The position numbers were made by a program, and so were the translations under genes. Positions 36,436 to 48,600 of a DNA stretch of 64,000 nucleotides are shown piece after piece. Origin of the DNA: Aphis gossypii (lineage: Eukaryota > Arthropoda > Insecta > Hemiptera > Aphididae); assembly GCF_020184175.1 (NCBI RefSeq), contig NC_065532.1:12834001-12898000 (forward strand). The letters are read 5' to 3'. The notes beneath the pieces were generated by a model. That model was not told the DNA's origin. It made no database searches and was given only the letters and a program-made list of their open reading frames with translations. The stretch's first letter is position 1. Each line of letters opens with the position of its first letter.

Positions 36436-36865
36436 ATGAAAATCATATGTTTCATGTTTATTATTTTATCGTGTATATCATTTAGTTTAGTAAGTACTAA
36501 GTTTATAGAATATATAAAAATTATTATTATATTTCTTTTTTTATTCACCACAGAATAGATCAATATTTAACAAAAAAACACAAAACGATACCGAAATTGA
36601 ATTAGAACAAAAAAACCAAGTATTGATGGCTGGTGGATTGCCGGCAGCAGAAAAAATATATGATTTTCTGAAGACCAATTTCAAACAGGGCAACCCAACA
36701 AACAATGCAAATAATCCTGTAAAATGCAAAAACATCAAGTCATCCTACAACACAAATAATAAAACTAATAATAATCATAAAAATAATAATTATAATATAA
36801 CTATAATTAATAATAATAATTATTATAATTATTATAATAGTACCTCAACCGAGGAGAATACTTAA
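36436..36865 (+). CDS. Small putative secreted or membrane protein, Asn-rich tail
   Basis: Two exons, 36436-36489 and 36554-36865, phase 0, joined over a 64 bp intron with gtaagt and cag. The 121-residue product begins MKIICFMFIILSCISFSL, a good signal peptide. A polar region with LEQKNQVLMAGGLPAAEKIYDF follows, then a tail rich in Asn, Lys and Tyr encoded by aat/aac runs. A single Cys remains after the signal. The frame is also open upstream: exon 36382-36435, and a possible exon 35587-35624 beginning MNTNYCGSC, would splice in frame and turn the hydrophobic run into an internal membrane anchor. The stop codon lies exactly where the giant palindrome begins (TTAA). I do not recognise a family. 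Small secreted proteins of this form in sap-feeding insects are often salivary, which is only a guess here. Confidence 0.5.
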
Positions 36866-37836
36866 ACCAAAAGATGGAGGTAACAATGAGACAACAGGGT
36901 CTTTAATCAGAAACTAAACAGGACAAGTCTAAATAATCGCTGCTTATTGAGTCACGCCAGCCACGAATCATTGATTCTCATTATTCACACATTATACATA
37001 AAAACTTTCATCCAGTGAGTTGTGAAGACTAGTAGAATATAGTTTACATACTTACATATTATGCCCATACATACACACATATATACACATATCATTGTTA
37101 CAAACTTCTAAACATATTATAATGTTAACAAATATTAGTAGGTAAAAAGTGTATGTTCTGGAACCTCCTTACGAGGAATTTGGTCTTCACCGATACCCCC
37201 CGTTCTCACCCCGTCTGCCACCAATACTCTCATTGCGTCGATCGTCTGTGCTCCCCTCGCAGGAGCTATGACAACCGCGATGCTCCTGTCCCCGCCGCCA
37301 CAGGCCACGACAACTGCTGCGATTAATAAAATGCTATAACCTAACCGCGAGGCTGCAACTGCCAGGTTATGGAATTTTATTAATCACAGCGGTTGTCTAG
37401 TGTGTGGTGGTGACGGGGCGCGATGGTGGTCATCGCTCTTGCGGGGGGAGCACAGGCGATCGACTCAATGAGAGTATCGGTTGCCGACGGGGTGAGAACG
37501 GGGGTATCGGTGAGCACCAGCTCCTCGTGAGGAGATTCCAGAACATACACTTTCTACCTACTAATATATGTTAACATTATAATACGTTTAGGAGTTTGTA
37601 ATAATGATATGTGTATATATGTGTGTATGTATGGACATAATATGTAAGTATGTAAACTATATTCTACTAGTCTTCACAATTCACTGGATGAAAGTTTTTA
37701 TGTATAATGTGTGAATAATGAGAATCAATGATTCGTGGCTTGGCGTGACTCAATAAACAGCGATTATTTTTAGACTTGTCCTGTTTAGTTTCTGAGTGAA
37801 GACCCTGTTGTCTCATTGTTACATCTTTTGGTTTAA
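36862..37836. mobile_element. Giant palindromic foldback element bounded by TTAA
   Basis: Arms 36862-37342 and about 37364-37836, roughly 475 bp each, are inverted copies with only scattered differences around a 21 bp loop. Both ends read TTAAACCAAAAGATG pointing inwards, so either TTAA is a duplicated target or the terminal repeat starts with it. The inner 200 bp of each arm are GC-rich, while the outer parts are AT-rich. No coding frame is supported. Transcription would give a hairpin of nearly 1 kb. Confidence 0.85.
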
Positions 37837-37837
37837 T

Positions 37838-37960
37838 GATTGAGTTTAATACTCATAATAATACTGCCAATTGTACTAATAGTAATATTAGTAATATTAT
37901 AATTATAATATTATTATATAAGTATAATTGGCATTATTATTATGAGTATTAAACTCAATC
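37838..37960. repeat. Second, smaller palindrome abutting the first
   Basis: Arms of 40 bp (37838-37877 and 37921-37960) starting gattgagtttaatactcat, mirrored with about three differences around an AT-only loop. Only one base separates it from the TTAA end of the giant palindrome. A clear target duplication is not visible. Confidence 0.8.
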
Positions 37961-37995
37961 GTCTAAGTGTTTGAATTTGTTGGTCTGTGTTTGAA

Positions 37996-38641
37996 ATGGT
38001 TTTCATTACTTTGTAATTTTTTTTCCCTCTTAACCTGTCAATAATCAGCATAACGCTAATCGTCCTACAAACTCAACACACAACAGCAAAAAGATTACGT
38101 GAGTAAATGTATTTTTATTTTTATAAATAAACATTTAATAACAAAAAAAAAGACGATAATCGAAGTATGAGATCTTATCCAAAATTTAAATTAATAAAAT
38201 CTTATATTAGGTACTAATTTTATACTTTAATAGATATTATAATTTATAATAAAATAATTTAAATATACTTTTACTCATATGTAATTTTATTTTTCAGCCA
38301 ACTTCGTGCACGTGTGTAAAAGGAGTGATCCTCAATTAGAAAAATGTTTACTGCAAACTATCGAATCCCTAAGACCCGAGTTACCTAATGGTAATTTATA
38401 TGTGTTTATAAAATAAGATTTTAGTTTATTAATTTACTTAAAAAGTATACAAATAAAACAAAATAAATTCATTTTTTTTTCATTTTTACACAGGGATACC
38501 CAAAATGCAAATCCCGGTCTTGGAACCAATGGTCATACCTATGGTGGCAGTAAATAGAAATGAGGATGCCCTTAAAGTTAAGGCTACTATTAAAGATATA
38601 CAAGCATGGGGTGGTTCTAAATTTGTACTCAACAATCTCAA
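37996..38641 (+). pseudogene. Takeout/JHBP-like gene, 5' part only
   Basis: Haemolymph juvenile-hormone-binding/takeout proteins are secreted carriers of small hydrophobic ligands. Exons 38298-38390 and 38494-38641 encode NFVHVCKRSDPQLEKC and ESLRPELPNGIPK and then AWGGSKFVLNNLK. This is the family's N-terminal third with its two Cys. Exon 38049-38098 gives the hydrophobic end of a signal peptide (ITLIVLQTQHTTAKRLP). An ATG at 37996 can join it only over a 36-base intron (38013-38048, gt...ag); read straight through, the frame stops at 38014. Good donors follow each exon, but no further exon exists before the peptidase gene at 39579, so about two thirds of the domain are missing. Either a truncated duplicate or exons lost by rearrangement near the palindromes. 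Confidence 0.65.
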
Positions 38642-39578
38642 GTAAGTAGTTAAATTTTAATTTTATTGAACAGGTTTATTACCCATTTATTCTTTTTAAT
38701 TATATATTTTTTATTTTTATTACGTCGGAAACGCCAATATCAGAATATTCATTATTCACTAAATGGCATAATAATATAATCTACATTTTGCTTTTAAAAA
38801 TCAATAGTATATTAGTGCAATTGTAATAAAAAAACATAGTTTAACACCTTTATTCATTTAATAATATAAAAAATTTGATTTTAATTTAATTTTAAATATG
38901 TCAAGCCATTTAACAAAAATGCTATGTTTTCCGGAATTTAATTAAATTTTTATTATTAAGTGAAAATACTAAAGGTTCATTTAAAAATGATATGTTGAAT
39001 ATTTCTATTATTTTTTAATATTTATTTAATATGTATAACTATATGCGTTTCACATATTGTCAATATGACATATTTACAATTCAAAATTAATACACACAGT
39101 TAAAAATACGTGTCATCGGCCATCGCTTTTAAATTGTCAAGTATAAAAAAATCAAAATCAAAATTAATATTTAATCTGTCCATCACACAGTTATTATTCA
39201 TTATGTTATGAGATATAGGTAAAATAGGTAGGGTTAAATTATTTAATTTCAACAACGTTAGGTAATTATTAAGATGAGACCATAGAGTAATATTACTCTA
39301 TGGATGAGACCTGATGAGTGATCTCGTAATCATTTCCATATCTACAGTGCAGTTGGTAGTGTAAAAAAAAAAATGGATATTATTAACACGAATAATGATT
39401 ACATACAAGAACACACTGTCTACGGCGTTGAATTGATAATCATATGTTTTTAGGCGTTGATAACGATTTTTCCGATTTTTCTCTGTACTTTCAGACCTTG
39501 GTGCGTGCACTCTACATATTACATCAAGAACATAAAGGTTGTACTGGTTGTAGGGATTTTCCAATATAACCTTCCAAA
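38642..39578. other. Interval before the peptidase gene; 24 bp perfect palindrome
   Basis: No further takeout exon on the + strand. At 39280-39303 the sequence ccatagagtaat and its exact complement form a perfect 24 bp palindrome without loop. The minus-strand frame at 39298-39588 is a shadow. The 150 bases before 39579 probably hold the promoter and short leader of the peptidase gene. Confidence 0.45.
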
Positions 39579-41858
39579 ATGGCTTCACGTTTATTATCCA
39601 TCCAAACGCCTTTGAAGGCCCTCACAACAAAATACGGAGTCACTCAGGTAAGTGTCATACGGCGCACATTAATGAAGAATGCTTGTCTTAGTACTCACGT
39701 CGCTTTGTTCAGGTACCTAATTGTTGGAGGTCCACTGCGGCATCGTGTGCTTCACCCCGCGTAAACGTCCCCGAGACTAAGGTCACAACGCTCGAAAATG
39801 GTATGCGAATTGCCACAGAAGACAACGGCTCGCAAACAGCGACCGTTGGTTTGTGGATCGATGCTGGCTCAAGATGGGAAACTGAAAGCAACAATGGTGT
39901 TGCCCATTTTGTTGAACACATGCTATTTAAGGCAAGTACTATCATTTAAACGATTCTTATTAATGTATTTATTGCTGTTCCTAACATGTAGCATAATTTT
40001 TATAGGGCACACCAACTAGATCACAGACCGCCCTTGAATTGGAAATTGAAAACATTGGCGCTCATTTAAATGCATACACTTCTCGGGAACAAACTGTATT
40101 TTATGCCAAATCCTTGAAAAGCGATGTACCTAAAGCTGTTGAAATTTTAGCTGACATTCTTCAAAACTCAAATTTTGGTGAGTTAAAATAGATTCTATGT
40201 ATGCTTTCATAAAAAAGTCCCTACTATTAAATTCAATTTTCATTAATTGCATTTCCCAAGTACTTCAATAATCAATGTTTTTAATATTTCCTAATCAAAT
40301 ACCTAACATAATTTAATATTTAAGTTTTTTATTTTATTATTGACTGTAATTTTGTTGTTATTTTTCATGTATAAATTACAAAAATAAAACCGTTTTTTTT
40401 TTTTTTCATAAATTATTTATTTGATTTTAATATTATGAATTTATATTAAAAGTTGTTTTAATTTAAAAACAATTATTTAAACAGGGAAATAATAATATGT
40501 ATAATATATTAATATGCTTTGATATGTAGCAAACAATATATTTATTATTAACTGATTATTATATTTTTGATGTGTTTAATTTTGTAACTAACAGGAGAAA
40601 ATGAGATTGATAGAGAACGTGGAGTAATTCTTAGGGAAATGCAAGAAGTTGAAACTAATTTACAAGAAGTTGTATTTGATTACTTGCATGCCACTGCTTA
40701 CCAAGGAACACCTTTAGGTCAAACAATTCTAGGACCAACTGAAAACATTAAGTAAAACAAAAATTTCTTCAGTAAAATAATTATCAATAATTTTGTGTTT
40801 ATTATTTTCAGTTCCCTTAAACGCAAAGAACTTAAAGAATATGTAGACATATTCTACAGACCAAGTCGTCTTGTATTGGCTGGTGCTGGTGGAGTAGACC
40901 ATCAAGAATTGGTAGATCTTGCCAAAACACTATTTAAAAACCCAAAAAATTTGAATATGGAAGCTGAAGTACCTCATTACTCCAAGTGCAGATTCACTGG
41001 TTGGAACAAATATTACTAATTTTGGAGTGATCTATATAATTAACTTATAAAATTTTATGAATCCAGGGTCTGAAATCAAAGCTCGAGATGATTCCCTACC
41101 CTTGGCACATGTTGCAATTGCAGTAGAAAGCTGTGGTTGGGCTGATGCTGATAATATCCCTCTAATGGTAGCCAATACCATAATTGGATCTTGGGATCGT
41201 TCTCAAGGTGGTGGTAACAACAATGCCAATCGTTTGGCCCGCTTTGCTGATTCATTAGACCTATGTCACTCTTTCCAGTCTTTCAACACCTGTTACAAAG
41301 ATACTGGTTTGTGGGGAGCATACTTTGTATGTGATAAAATGAAGATTATGGTAAGTTAATGTAATTTACAATAAGTACGAGATATACAAGTTTTATATGT
41401 TTGATTGTACATCAATAAAAGACATATTTTTGATTTATTTGTTTTATTAGGAATTCACATTCCATTTGCAAGAAGAATGGATGAGATTGTGTGCTTCTGT
41501 GACTGAAGCTGAGGTAGAACGTGCTAAGAATGTTTTGAAAACTAATATGTTATTGCAGTTGGACACATCTACACAAGTATGCGAAGATATTGGTCGTCAA
41601 TTGTTGTGTTATAACAGACGTATACCTCCTCATGAGTTGGAAGCTCGTATTAATGTAAATATATTATTTTACACAAATCACTATTCAACTGTACTCAAAC
41701 ACTTGTTTATTTTCCAGGATGTCAGTGCCAAGAACATTCATGATATATCTATGAAATATCTTTTTGATAGATGTCCAGCTGTTGCTGCTGTTGGTCCAGT
41801 AGAACAATTAGTTGATTACAATAGGTTGAGAGCTGCTATGCGTTGGGTAGTTTTGTAA
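39579..41858 (+). CDS. PMPCB: Mitochondrial processing peptidase beta subunit, complete
   Basis: Catalytic subunit of the matrix metallopeptidase that removes presequences from imported proteins; also related to complex III core 1. Exons: 39579-39647, 39713-39931, 40006-40177, 40595-40751, 40812-40999, 41067-41350, 41451-41654, 41718-41858. They give 477 residues, usual for the family. The start MASRLLSIQTPLKAL is a typical amphipathic presequence. The inverted zinc motif HFVEH lies in exon 2, with the distal Glu in ENEIDRERGVILREMQE (exon 4). The glycine-rich loop is WDRSQGGGNNNANRL (exon 6), followed by NLCHSF-type LCHSFQSFNT. The C-terminal half ends RAAMRWVVL. Intron 2 uses a GC donor (gcaagt at 39932), and intron 5 has the weak donor gttgga. 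No lesions. Confidence 0.96.
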
Positions 41859-44213
41859 TTTTGTGAAAATAAGTTCTTTTGTTTTCATTCATACCACTTT
41901 TTATGCCGTTTCTGCATCAACATTTTATTATGTTCGACCGATATTTAATTTATCAATGTTTGAAATTATCAAACTTCTTTGTATTATTAAAATTCAGTAA
42001 AATTTTGTTTAGAAACGGTTTTAATTGTATTTCTGTTTATTAGGACATTATTAAATACAAATATATTATGTTTTTTAAGACAATTATTCTTACATTTTAA
42101 ATTTTATACTTTAATTAGTTTCTATATCAAAATAATATTTTTTTTTTTATTTTTTTTTTTTTAATCCTTATACACTCGAGTTATTTGTTCATTACCTTGA
42201 GTTATAAATACTCTTGAGCATTTGAATTATAACACTTAAAAACATAACCTTTTATTTTTCAGCTATATTAAGCAGGTCCTAGTCTATAACAAAACCTTCA
42301 GTTTAGATACATTTGTTTCTCAAATCACTTTATTGACATCAGATCAAGGAATTCCTGAGATAGTGTATCTTCATATTTGTCGAGTGGTTATTTTTATAGA
42401 TTAGAGTTTGAGTTTACTACTTTAAATGTGTCCTATCCAGGCTAAATTTAATGAGCATCGCATAATTTAAACATGGTAATTTGTATGAATATTCATTTAT
42501 AATAAGTCACAATCACAAGGTTTGTGGTTAAAAATGATAATTATAAAATTTGGTCATCGAGTGGATATTACTGCTGTACATAAGGTGCCGCGTGGTACTA
42601 TTATGGATGTGTTAAATTTTTTACTGAATGATAAATCATTCTATATAAAATATGATCCTTTAAGGCTTTAAGTCTTTGTAAGTCTATACCATAGAGTAAA
42701 GAATATACTCTACATCACTAAATATATTCCGTATATTTTTTTATAATGTAGCAGCTAATTTATAATAGTCTTCTATGAATTATAGTACAATAAAGAATTA
42801 CTAATTGTATAAAGAAAAACATATATCGAAATTTAGTGCCTTTGCACTTTTTAAATATTAAAATAAATGATATTTATGTAATTGCTGCTGTAGGTATTGG
42901 ATAAAACGCAATATATATATAATATGAATTTTACAGTTGATTTTATTGTTGTTGATTCAACAATTTTGCCTATTACTAGGTAAAGATTACATTTAATAAA
43001 GGAAACTGACTGCAATTATAAAAATATAACAATAAAAACAAAATAGCTACAACATACGTTATGTAGGCAATTCATTTGTGGTTTTCAGGCAGAATATTGT
43101 ATAAAATTAATATATTATTTTATATTGGAGGTGTTTTATGTTTAAGAGGCCCCTTAATGCATTCTGCCCCAAGGGAGGAAAGGATTAAAATTTCTAAAAA
43201 ATTTTTCACACAATTAATATGAAATTTGGTTCCTCTTAAAGTAGATACATACTTTTCAAATCTACATTCAATTTTATTATTTGCAATAATCACTAATTGA
43301 TTAAATTCATTTCATACTATATTTTTAGAAAGTAATTGTCATTTTTGAGTATTATTCTTTAGAAAATTAGTATTACCTATTTAATTATTATAATAATATA
43401 TATAAACCATGTAATATTACATAATATATAATTGTTTATTCATCTTGAGTCATAAAACAGCACAAATAAGTTAATGGTAGATTATATGTAAAAATAAATC
43501 TACATAAAATTATAAACTTTTAAGAAAACAATAGTTACAATTATTTTAATAATATTGGACTTGCGTGAAATTTCATGTTTTGTTTGTTTTTGTTGGTTAT
43601 AAAAAAAAAAAAAAACATTGGACATTTTAAATTTTGACTTTTCCAAAGTACTACTAGATTCAATAAACTATTTAAAACCACCCTCAAAGTTGAAGCTTTT
43701 TTAACTACCCTACCTATTATACTTCATTGTAAAATAAATACATTATCTAGCACTGTTCAGAATCTAAAAATTGTTCATAATTATTCAACTAAAAACACTT
43801 CTATAATTGAGTATAATCTAATAATTTTTATTCAAAGGTTAAAGTTAATCTCAAGTTTAAAAATTAATATTCCATGCTGATTGGAGTGTTTTTGAATAAA
43901 ATAGCATCCAAGCATACAAAAACATATATATTATGGAGATAATGTTTTACTGGTTATTATTATTTTTTATACAATAAAATATACTATAACTTTTAGTAAC
44001 AGAGAAGATTATGCAAGTGTTAAACTTTAAAGTTCAATGTTCAATACGCATTAAGTATAATATAATGTAGTACTCTTCATAAAAATGATATGTTTACTTA
44101 ATCAAACACAATATAAATTTTTCAGGGTTAAATATTTAGAACAATAAGATAAATTTGCCAATCGAGAAAATGTTTTTTTATTAATCATCACAACATAACA
44201 TATTTGAGTAATT
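41859..44213. other. Convergent 3' flanks of PMPCB and DDX47
   Basis: 2.35 kb between two genes that end towards each other. It contains AT-rich sequence and probable polyadenylation signals on both sides. An isolated acceptor-like site with a short open run occurs near 42262-42395, with no recognised product. No transposon ends are clear. Confidence 0.45.
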
Positions 44214-46603
44214 TTATTTTTTTTTAAACTTTTTTGATTTATTAGATTTATGTCTACCAATATTCTTTTTTCTTACACCCATTGCGCCTTCTTCATCATC
44301 GTCAAGGACTCTTTTACCTTTTTTATCACCCATATCTTTCATATTCTGAAATTTTAAATAAAAGTTGTATATTAATATAGGAGTAAAAACTATGGAATAA
44401 AAATATTAACCATTTTAGCAAGTCGTTGAGCTTCGGACACTCGTTCTTGTAAACACATAACTTCATCATCTTCAACTTGATATAGCGGCAATTTTTTGCC
44501 AATAAGCTGCTCTATCCTTTGATACAATTCAATGTCATACTAAAAATAATTTAATTATTCTAATATTTAATACATGTCAGTAAGAGAAAACTATTTATTT
44601 TTAATTTAGTTTGGAAAGAGAGCTATAATGATGTCATGATAATGAAATTGATCTTAAGTAGACATTATAATGCAAAAAATTTGTGATTTCATGAATCTAC
44701 TTTTTTGTTGTCATTTCATGGAATCATCTATATGCTGTCATTCAGTTGTGTTATGTATAGAAAAAATAAAATTGCATAACTCTATAATAGTTAGAAATTG
44801 AATTAAATATCGATAAAAATACTTTATAAGGTATTCTACATAAATCAGATATAATTAAAAAATTTAAAGTTATTGTGGTTTTTGACTGTGTTTTATTTTT
44901 ATTTTAATGCAATGTAAAAAATCTTAACTATTAATAACATATTATTATAAGTAAAAAATAAACATAGTAATAAAGTTGATAAAATAAAGTGATAACGTGT
45001 TTTATAAGGTCAAATAGTTTTTTTTTTTTTTTTATAAGATTCAATTATTACCAACTTTATTTTTATAAGTTGTATCGTATAAACACTTATATAATATAAT
45101 CAATAATAATACATTATGATAATACCTGAGTCACAAGGGTAATGGCTTTTCCTGATCTTCCAGCTCTGGCAGTTCGTCCAACTCTATGAATGTAATCCTT
45201 ACTGTGAGTAGGCATGTCAAAATTAATCACAACATCAACGTGTGGAATATCCAAACCCCTGAAATGCAATAATATAAAAAATAATAATCAAGGATAAAAA
45301 TCACTTTACAAGCAGGCATATAAAGTAGACACTAACCTACTGGAAACATCAGTGGATATAAGAATTGATCTAGATTTTGATTTAAATTTATTCAGTGAAG
45401 CCAATCGCTTATTTTGTGTCATTTGTCCATGCAATGGTATGGCGTCCAAACCCAAATTTCTGAGTAAAAGAGCTACACGAATAGTTCCGTTGCAAGTGGC
45501 CATGAATACCATAAATGAATTACCAGCCATTTCATTTAATATATGTACTAAATATACATCCTACAAAAATAGTATAACAACACAAATAATGAAATATATA
45601 ATACAGAATTTATAATTTTTAATATTTACTTTATATTTAACAGGAATGAAAATGTAATATTGTTGCAGCTGTTCCACTGTTTGGAATTTAGTAGATACTT
45701 CTACTCTTACAGGATCAACTAAAGATGCTCGATGCAGCTTTTGTACTTTTTTCGTCATTGTAGCAGAAAATAAAAATGTCCTCCTTTCTCGGGGAATAAC
45801 TTTTAAAATTTTATCTACTTCTTCTTCGAAATCCATATTTAAAATTCGATCAGCTTCATCCATAACCTATTCGATGCCAATGATAAACAAAAAAGGTTAC
45901 CAATAGGCAATTTTTACAACTTACAATTACAAATGATTACTTACGAGCATTTTTAAATTTCGTAAGCTAAACCCTTTGGTGTTTTCAAGATGATCTACAA
46001 GGCGACCTGGTGTTGCAATAATAATATGAGGTTTTTTGGCCAACATTAATGACTGAGCCATCATATCCATGCCACCAACAATTACAGCACACTTAACACC
46101 AATACTCGATCCTAATTTTTAAATGGTTTGTTAATTTTAGTTAATTATTAACAGGACCAATGATTTTATTTGTTAGTTTTTACCCAGGGCTTCAATTTGC
46201 TCAGATATCTGGAAGGCAAGTTCTCTTGTTGGCGTTAAAATAAGAGCAAAATACCGCTGAGGATTTTCTAATAGTGCTTGTAAAATAGGAATAGCAAAGG
46301 CTCCTGTTTTTCCAGATCCAGTCTCGGCCAGTCCAATGATGTCTTTGCCTTGTAGAGCTACTGGAATAGCTTCTTTTTGAATTTTTGTAGGCACACTCCA
46401 TTTCAACGTTTCGCAAGTCTCACACAACACGTCCGTTACACCCTGTAACAGTAACAATAGAAAAACAAACGTTTTATTTTATAATAAATTGTGATTTTGT
46501 ACTTCACAATAATCTGAAAGACACTTATTGTACTCACTAAATCTTTAAAAGTGACAGAGACTTCGTCGTCGTCATCGACCTTTTTGGGCTCTTCGGAGCT
46601 CAT
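44214..46603 (-). CDS. DDX47: ATP-dependent RNA helicase DDX47 (Rrp3 orthologue), complete
   Basis: Nucleolar DEAD-box helicase needed for early 18S rRNA processing. Exons on the minus strand: 46603-46538, 46442-46184, 46111-45945, 45866-45630, 45560-45337, 45258-45126, 44539-44411, 44345-44214. All joins are in frame and give 448 residues, against 455 in human. Motifs in order: Q motif WSVPTKIQ, Walker A AETGSGKT, PTRELA, TPGR, DEAD (VMDEADRIL), SAT (FLFSATMT), then the helicase C domain with STDVSSRGLDIP and HRVGRTARAGR. The tail ends in a Lys-rich nuclear signal. I chose the ATG at 46603 (MSSEEPKKVDDDDE); the frame is open further upstream but has no ATG. The gene is head-to-head with PHRF1 over 3.8 kb. 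No lesions. Confidence 0.96.
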
Positions 46604-48119
46604 GTTTTTCGTGGTCAAGTAAAATTTTTTTAAATTTATTCTATCGTTTTATCGTTTTCCTCATAATAATAATAATACAAATAATACATAATATGGTTTG
46701 CCCGTTTATAGATACAATAATTTGCACGTGCTCTTAACAACTATAATCAGTAGTCATATTTTGTTAAGAACCGTGGCTACGTATTGGTCGGGGCAGTTCC
46801 TCCCCCAGAGAACGTAAAAAACAACTAGAGCAAGTCCAGTTATCTCCTGGAAGAAAGATGGAATCGTGGCAGATCGTATATTCAGGTACACCAACTCTTA
46901 AATGTAAAATATCCAATTAGTAGTAGGTTACTATGCACATTTTGTCGTTTCTAAAAAGTTGGCGCTCTCTTCTGAACTTCTGAAATCTGTGAGTTACCGA
47001 ACCAAAATCGGGTCTGTAGTTTACAGATTCAGCAATCGGTAACTTATCGGGCCGTTAACACTATTTTGCTTTATGAAACACCCAATTTTAGTTATCGGAC
47101 CATTAGTGCGTTATCAGTCTGTAAACTGTCTGCAACTCGCTAACGAACGTTTATGCAACCCACCCTTAGAATTATAGCGGATAAACCTTCCTGGCTTCCT
47201 AAGTACATCCTATTACAAATTTTATTTTTTATAATGATATACATATTATGTTAAAAAGAATATTCAAAAGTATTTAATCATTTATATTTATATGACGTGT
47301 TAAATATCTAAAGAATTATAAGGAAAATTTGCAAATACGCTTTGTACAGGCCATAAATAATAATAGATTAAATCTATTTTATGATACGGTACGAGTATTT
47401 TATATTTTTTACGTATAGGTATGCAACCCGGAGCTGGTAGGCGAAGGGAGGTTAGGTTAGGTATACCTAAGCTAATGGGTAGTTGATTTAAATATTTAAA
47501 AATAATATTAATATTCTCCGTTAACATGAATTATGATATAATTTCTATACGGTTGTACACAATATTATATACATTTTTGAATAGCAAGAGGAAAAAACGA
47601 AAAATTAATTACAAAATGATTAAAACACCAACGACGTATAGGACAGGTAGGTATTAAATTTAAAATTTAAAATCTTCTTAAATATTTTGAAATTATAAAC
47701 TCTTTTTAATTAAACAAACAACAGCAACGTATTACATTAAATTAAATTGGTATATACAATAAGTATTGAATTAGTAAGTTCTACAAATAAATTAAATTGT
47801 TATGTAATTTTTTTTTTTTTTAAATTTAATTTTTAACTGTTATAGTGTGACTCATTTTTAGAAGTCTAGATTCAACTTTTAGGTAACATCCTTTGAATGG
47901 TCTAAGATCATTGTTTTAGCAGATTGAGTTTTAGACGATGTCACAAGAATAGTATATAACAAGTATTATAATAATATAGCATATTATTATGCTATATGTA
48001 CCCTTCTTACCTGGGCGCAAGCCCGTTTTAGAGTAAAAAATAAAATAACAATCTCGTAAAATACGACTTCCAGATCACAACGATTAGAAGTACGCACGAC
48101 CCTAGAGGATCCATTTTTT
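46604..48119. other. DDX47 promoter side, no gene seen
   Basis: Holds the presumed DDX47 promoter (46604-46800). A short ATG frame at about 46858-46886 ends at a gt and could be a leader exon, but no partner was found. At 46950-47170 there is a moderately complex block with several ctgtaaactg/cagtttacag-like inverted strings, possibly an old transposon. Confidence 0.35.
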
Positions 48120-48600
48120 ATGATTTTCTTTAAATTTAAGCATTATTAAGCTTGTATAAAATTTTCAAGTTTTTTTTATCGATATTTGAAAAATAAATAC
48201 TTAGAAAAATTCAGTTGTCTATAAGTAGCTCAAAAAAGTCAGAATCTTTTGAAAATTTAACCGTGTATAGATTATGATAATATAAAAATTTGATGTTTTA
48301 CAGTGATTTGTTTTTGAGTTATAACTATTCAATAGAATTGATTTGGCAAAAATTGGTTTTGTGAAAAAATTTACGTTTTTCAGTCACTTTTTTGTGGTTT
48401 TTCCCGATTTTTTGAAAACTGCTGAAAACTTTTTACTTTTTACTTGTACAATGTACCAAGAATATTCAATTTGCCATCGAAAATCACCCCTGAAGTTTTA
48501 AATTGAAGCATTATTTCGACAAATTAAGGTGTACGCGCAAAAAACACATCATTATAAAATCAATACATTTCACACTCGGTGCAGAATCTAAAATTATTGG
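48120..48600 (-). repeat. Recurrent AT-rich repeat, reverse, partial
   Basis: Shares with 8900-9740 the run of tctataagtagctcaaa, the block ttttgaaaactgctgaaaac, and the left terminus (cagaatcta near 48585). Its right terminus is missing. Confidence 0.6.

Noticed and set aside
36862..37836. GC-rich centre of the giant palindrome as a gene
   Set aside because: Both arms are mirror copies and no frame longer than a few dozen codons has a start or domain.
42240..42420. Acceptor-like site and short open run downstream of PMPCB
   Set aside because: It holds a stop within the first codons in most frames and matches no PMPCB or DDX47 sequence. Probably 3' UTR.
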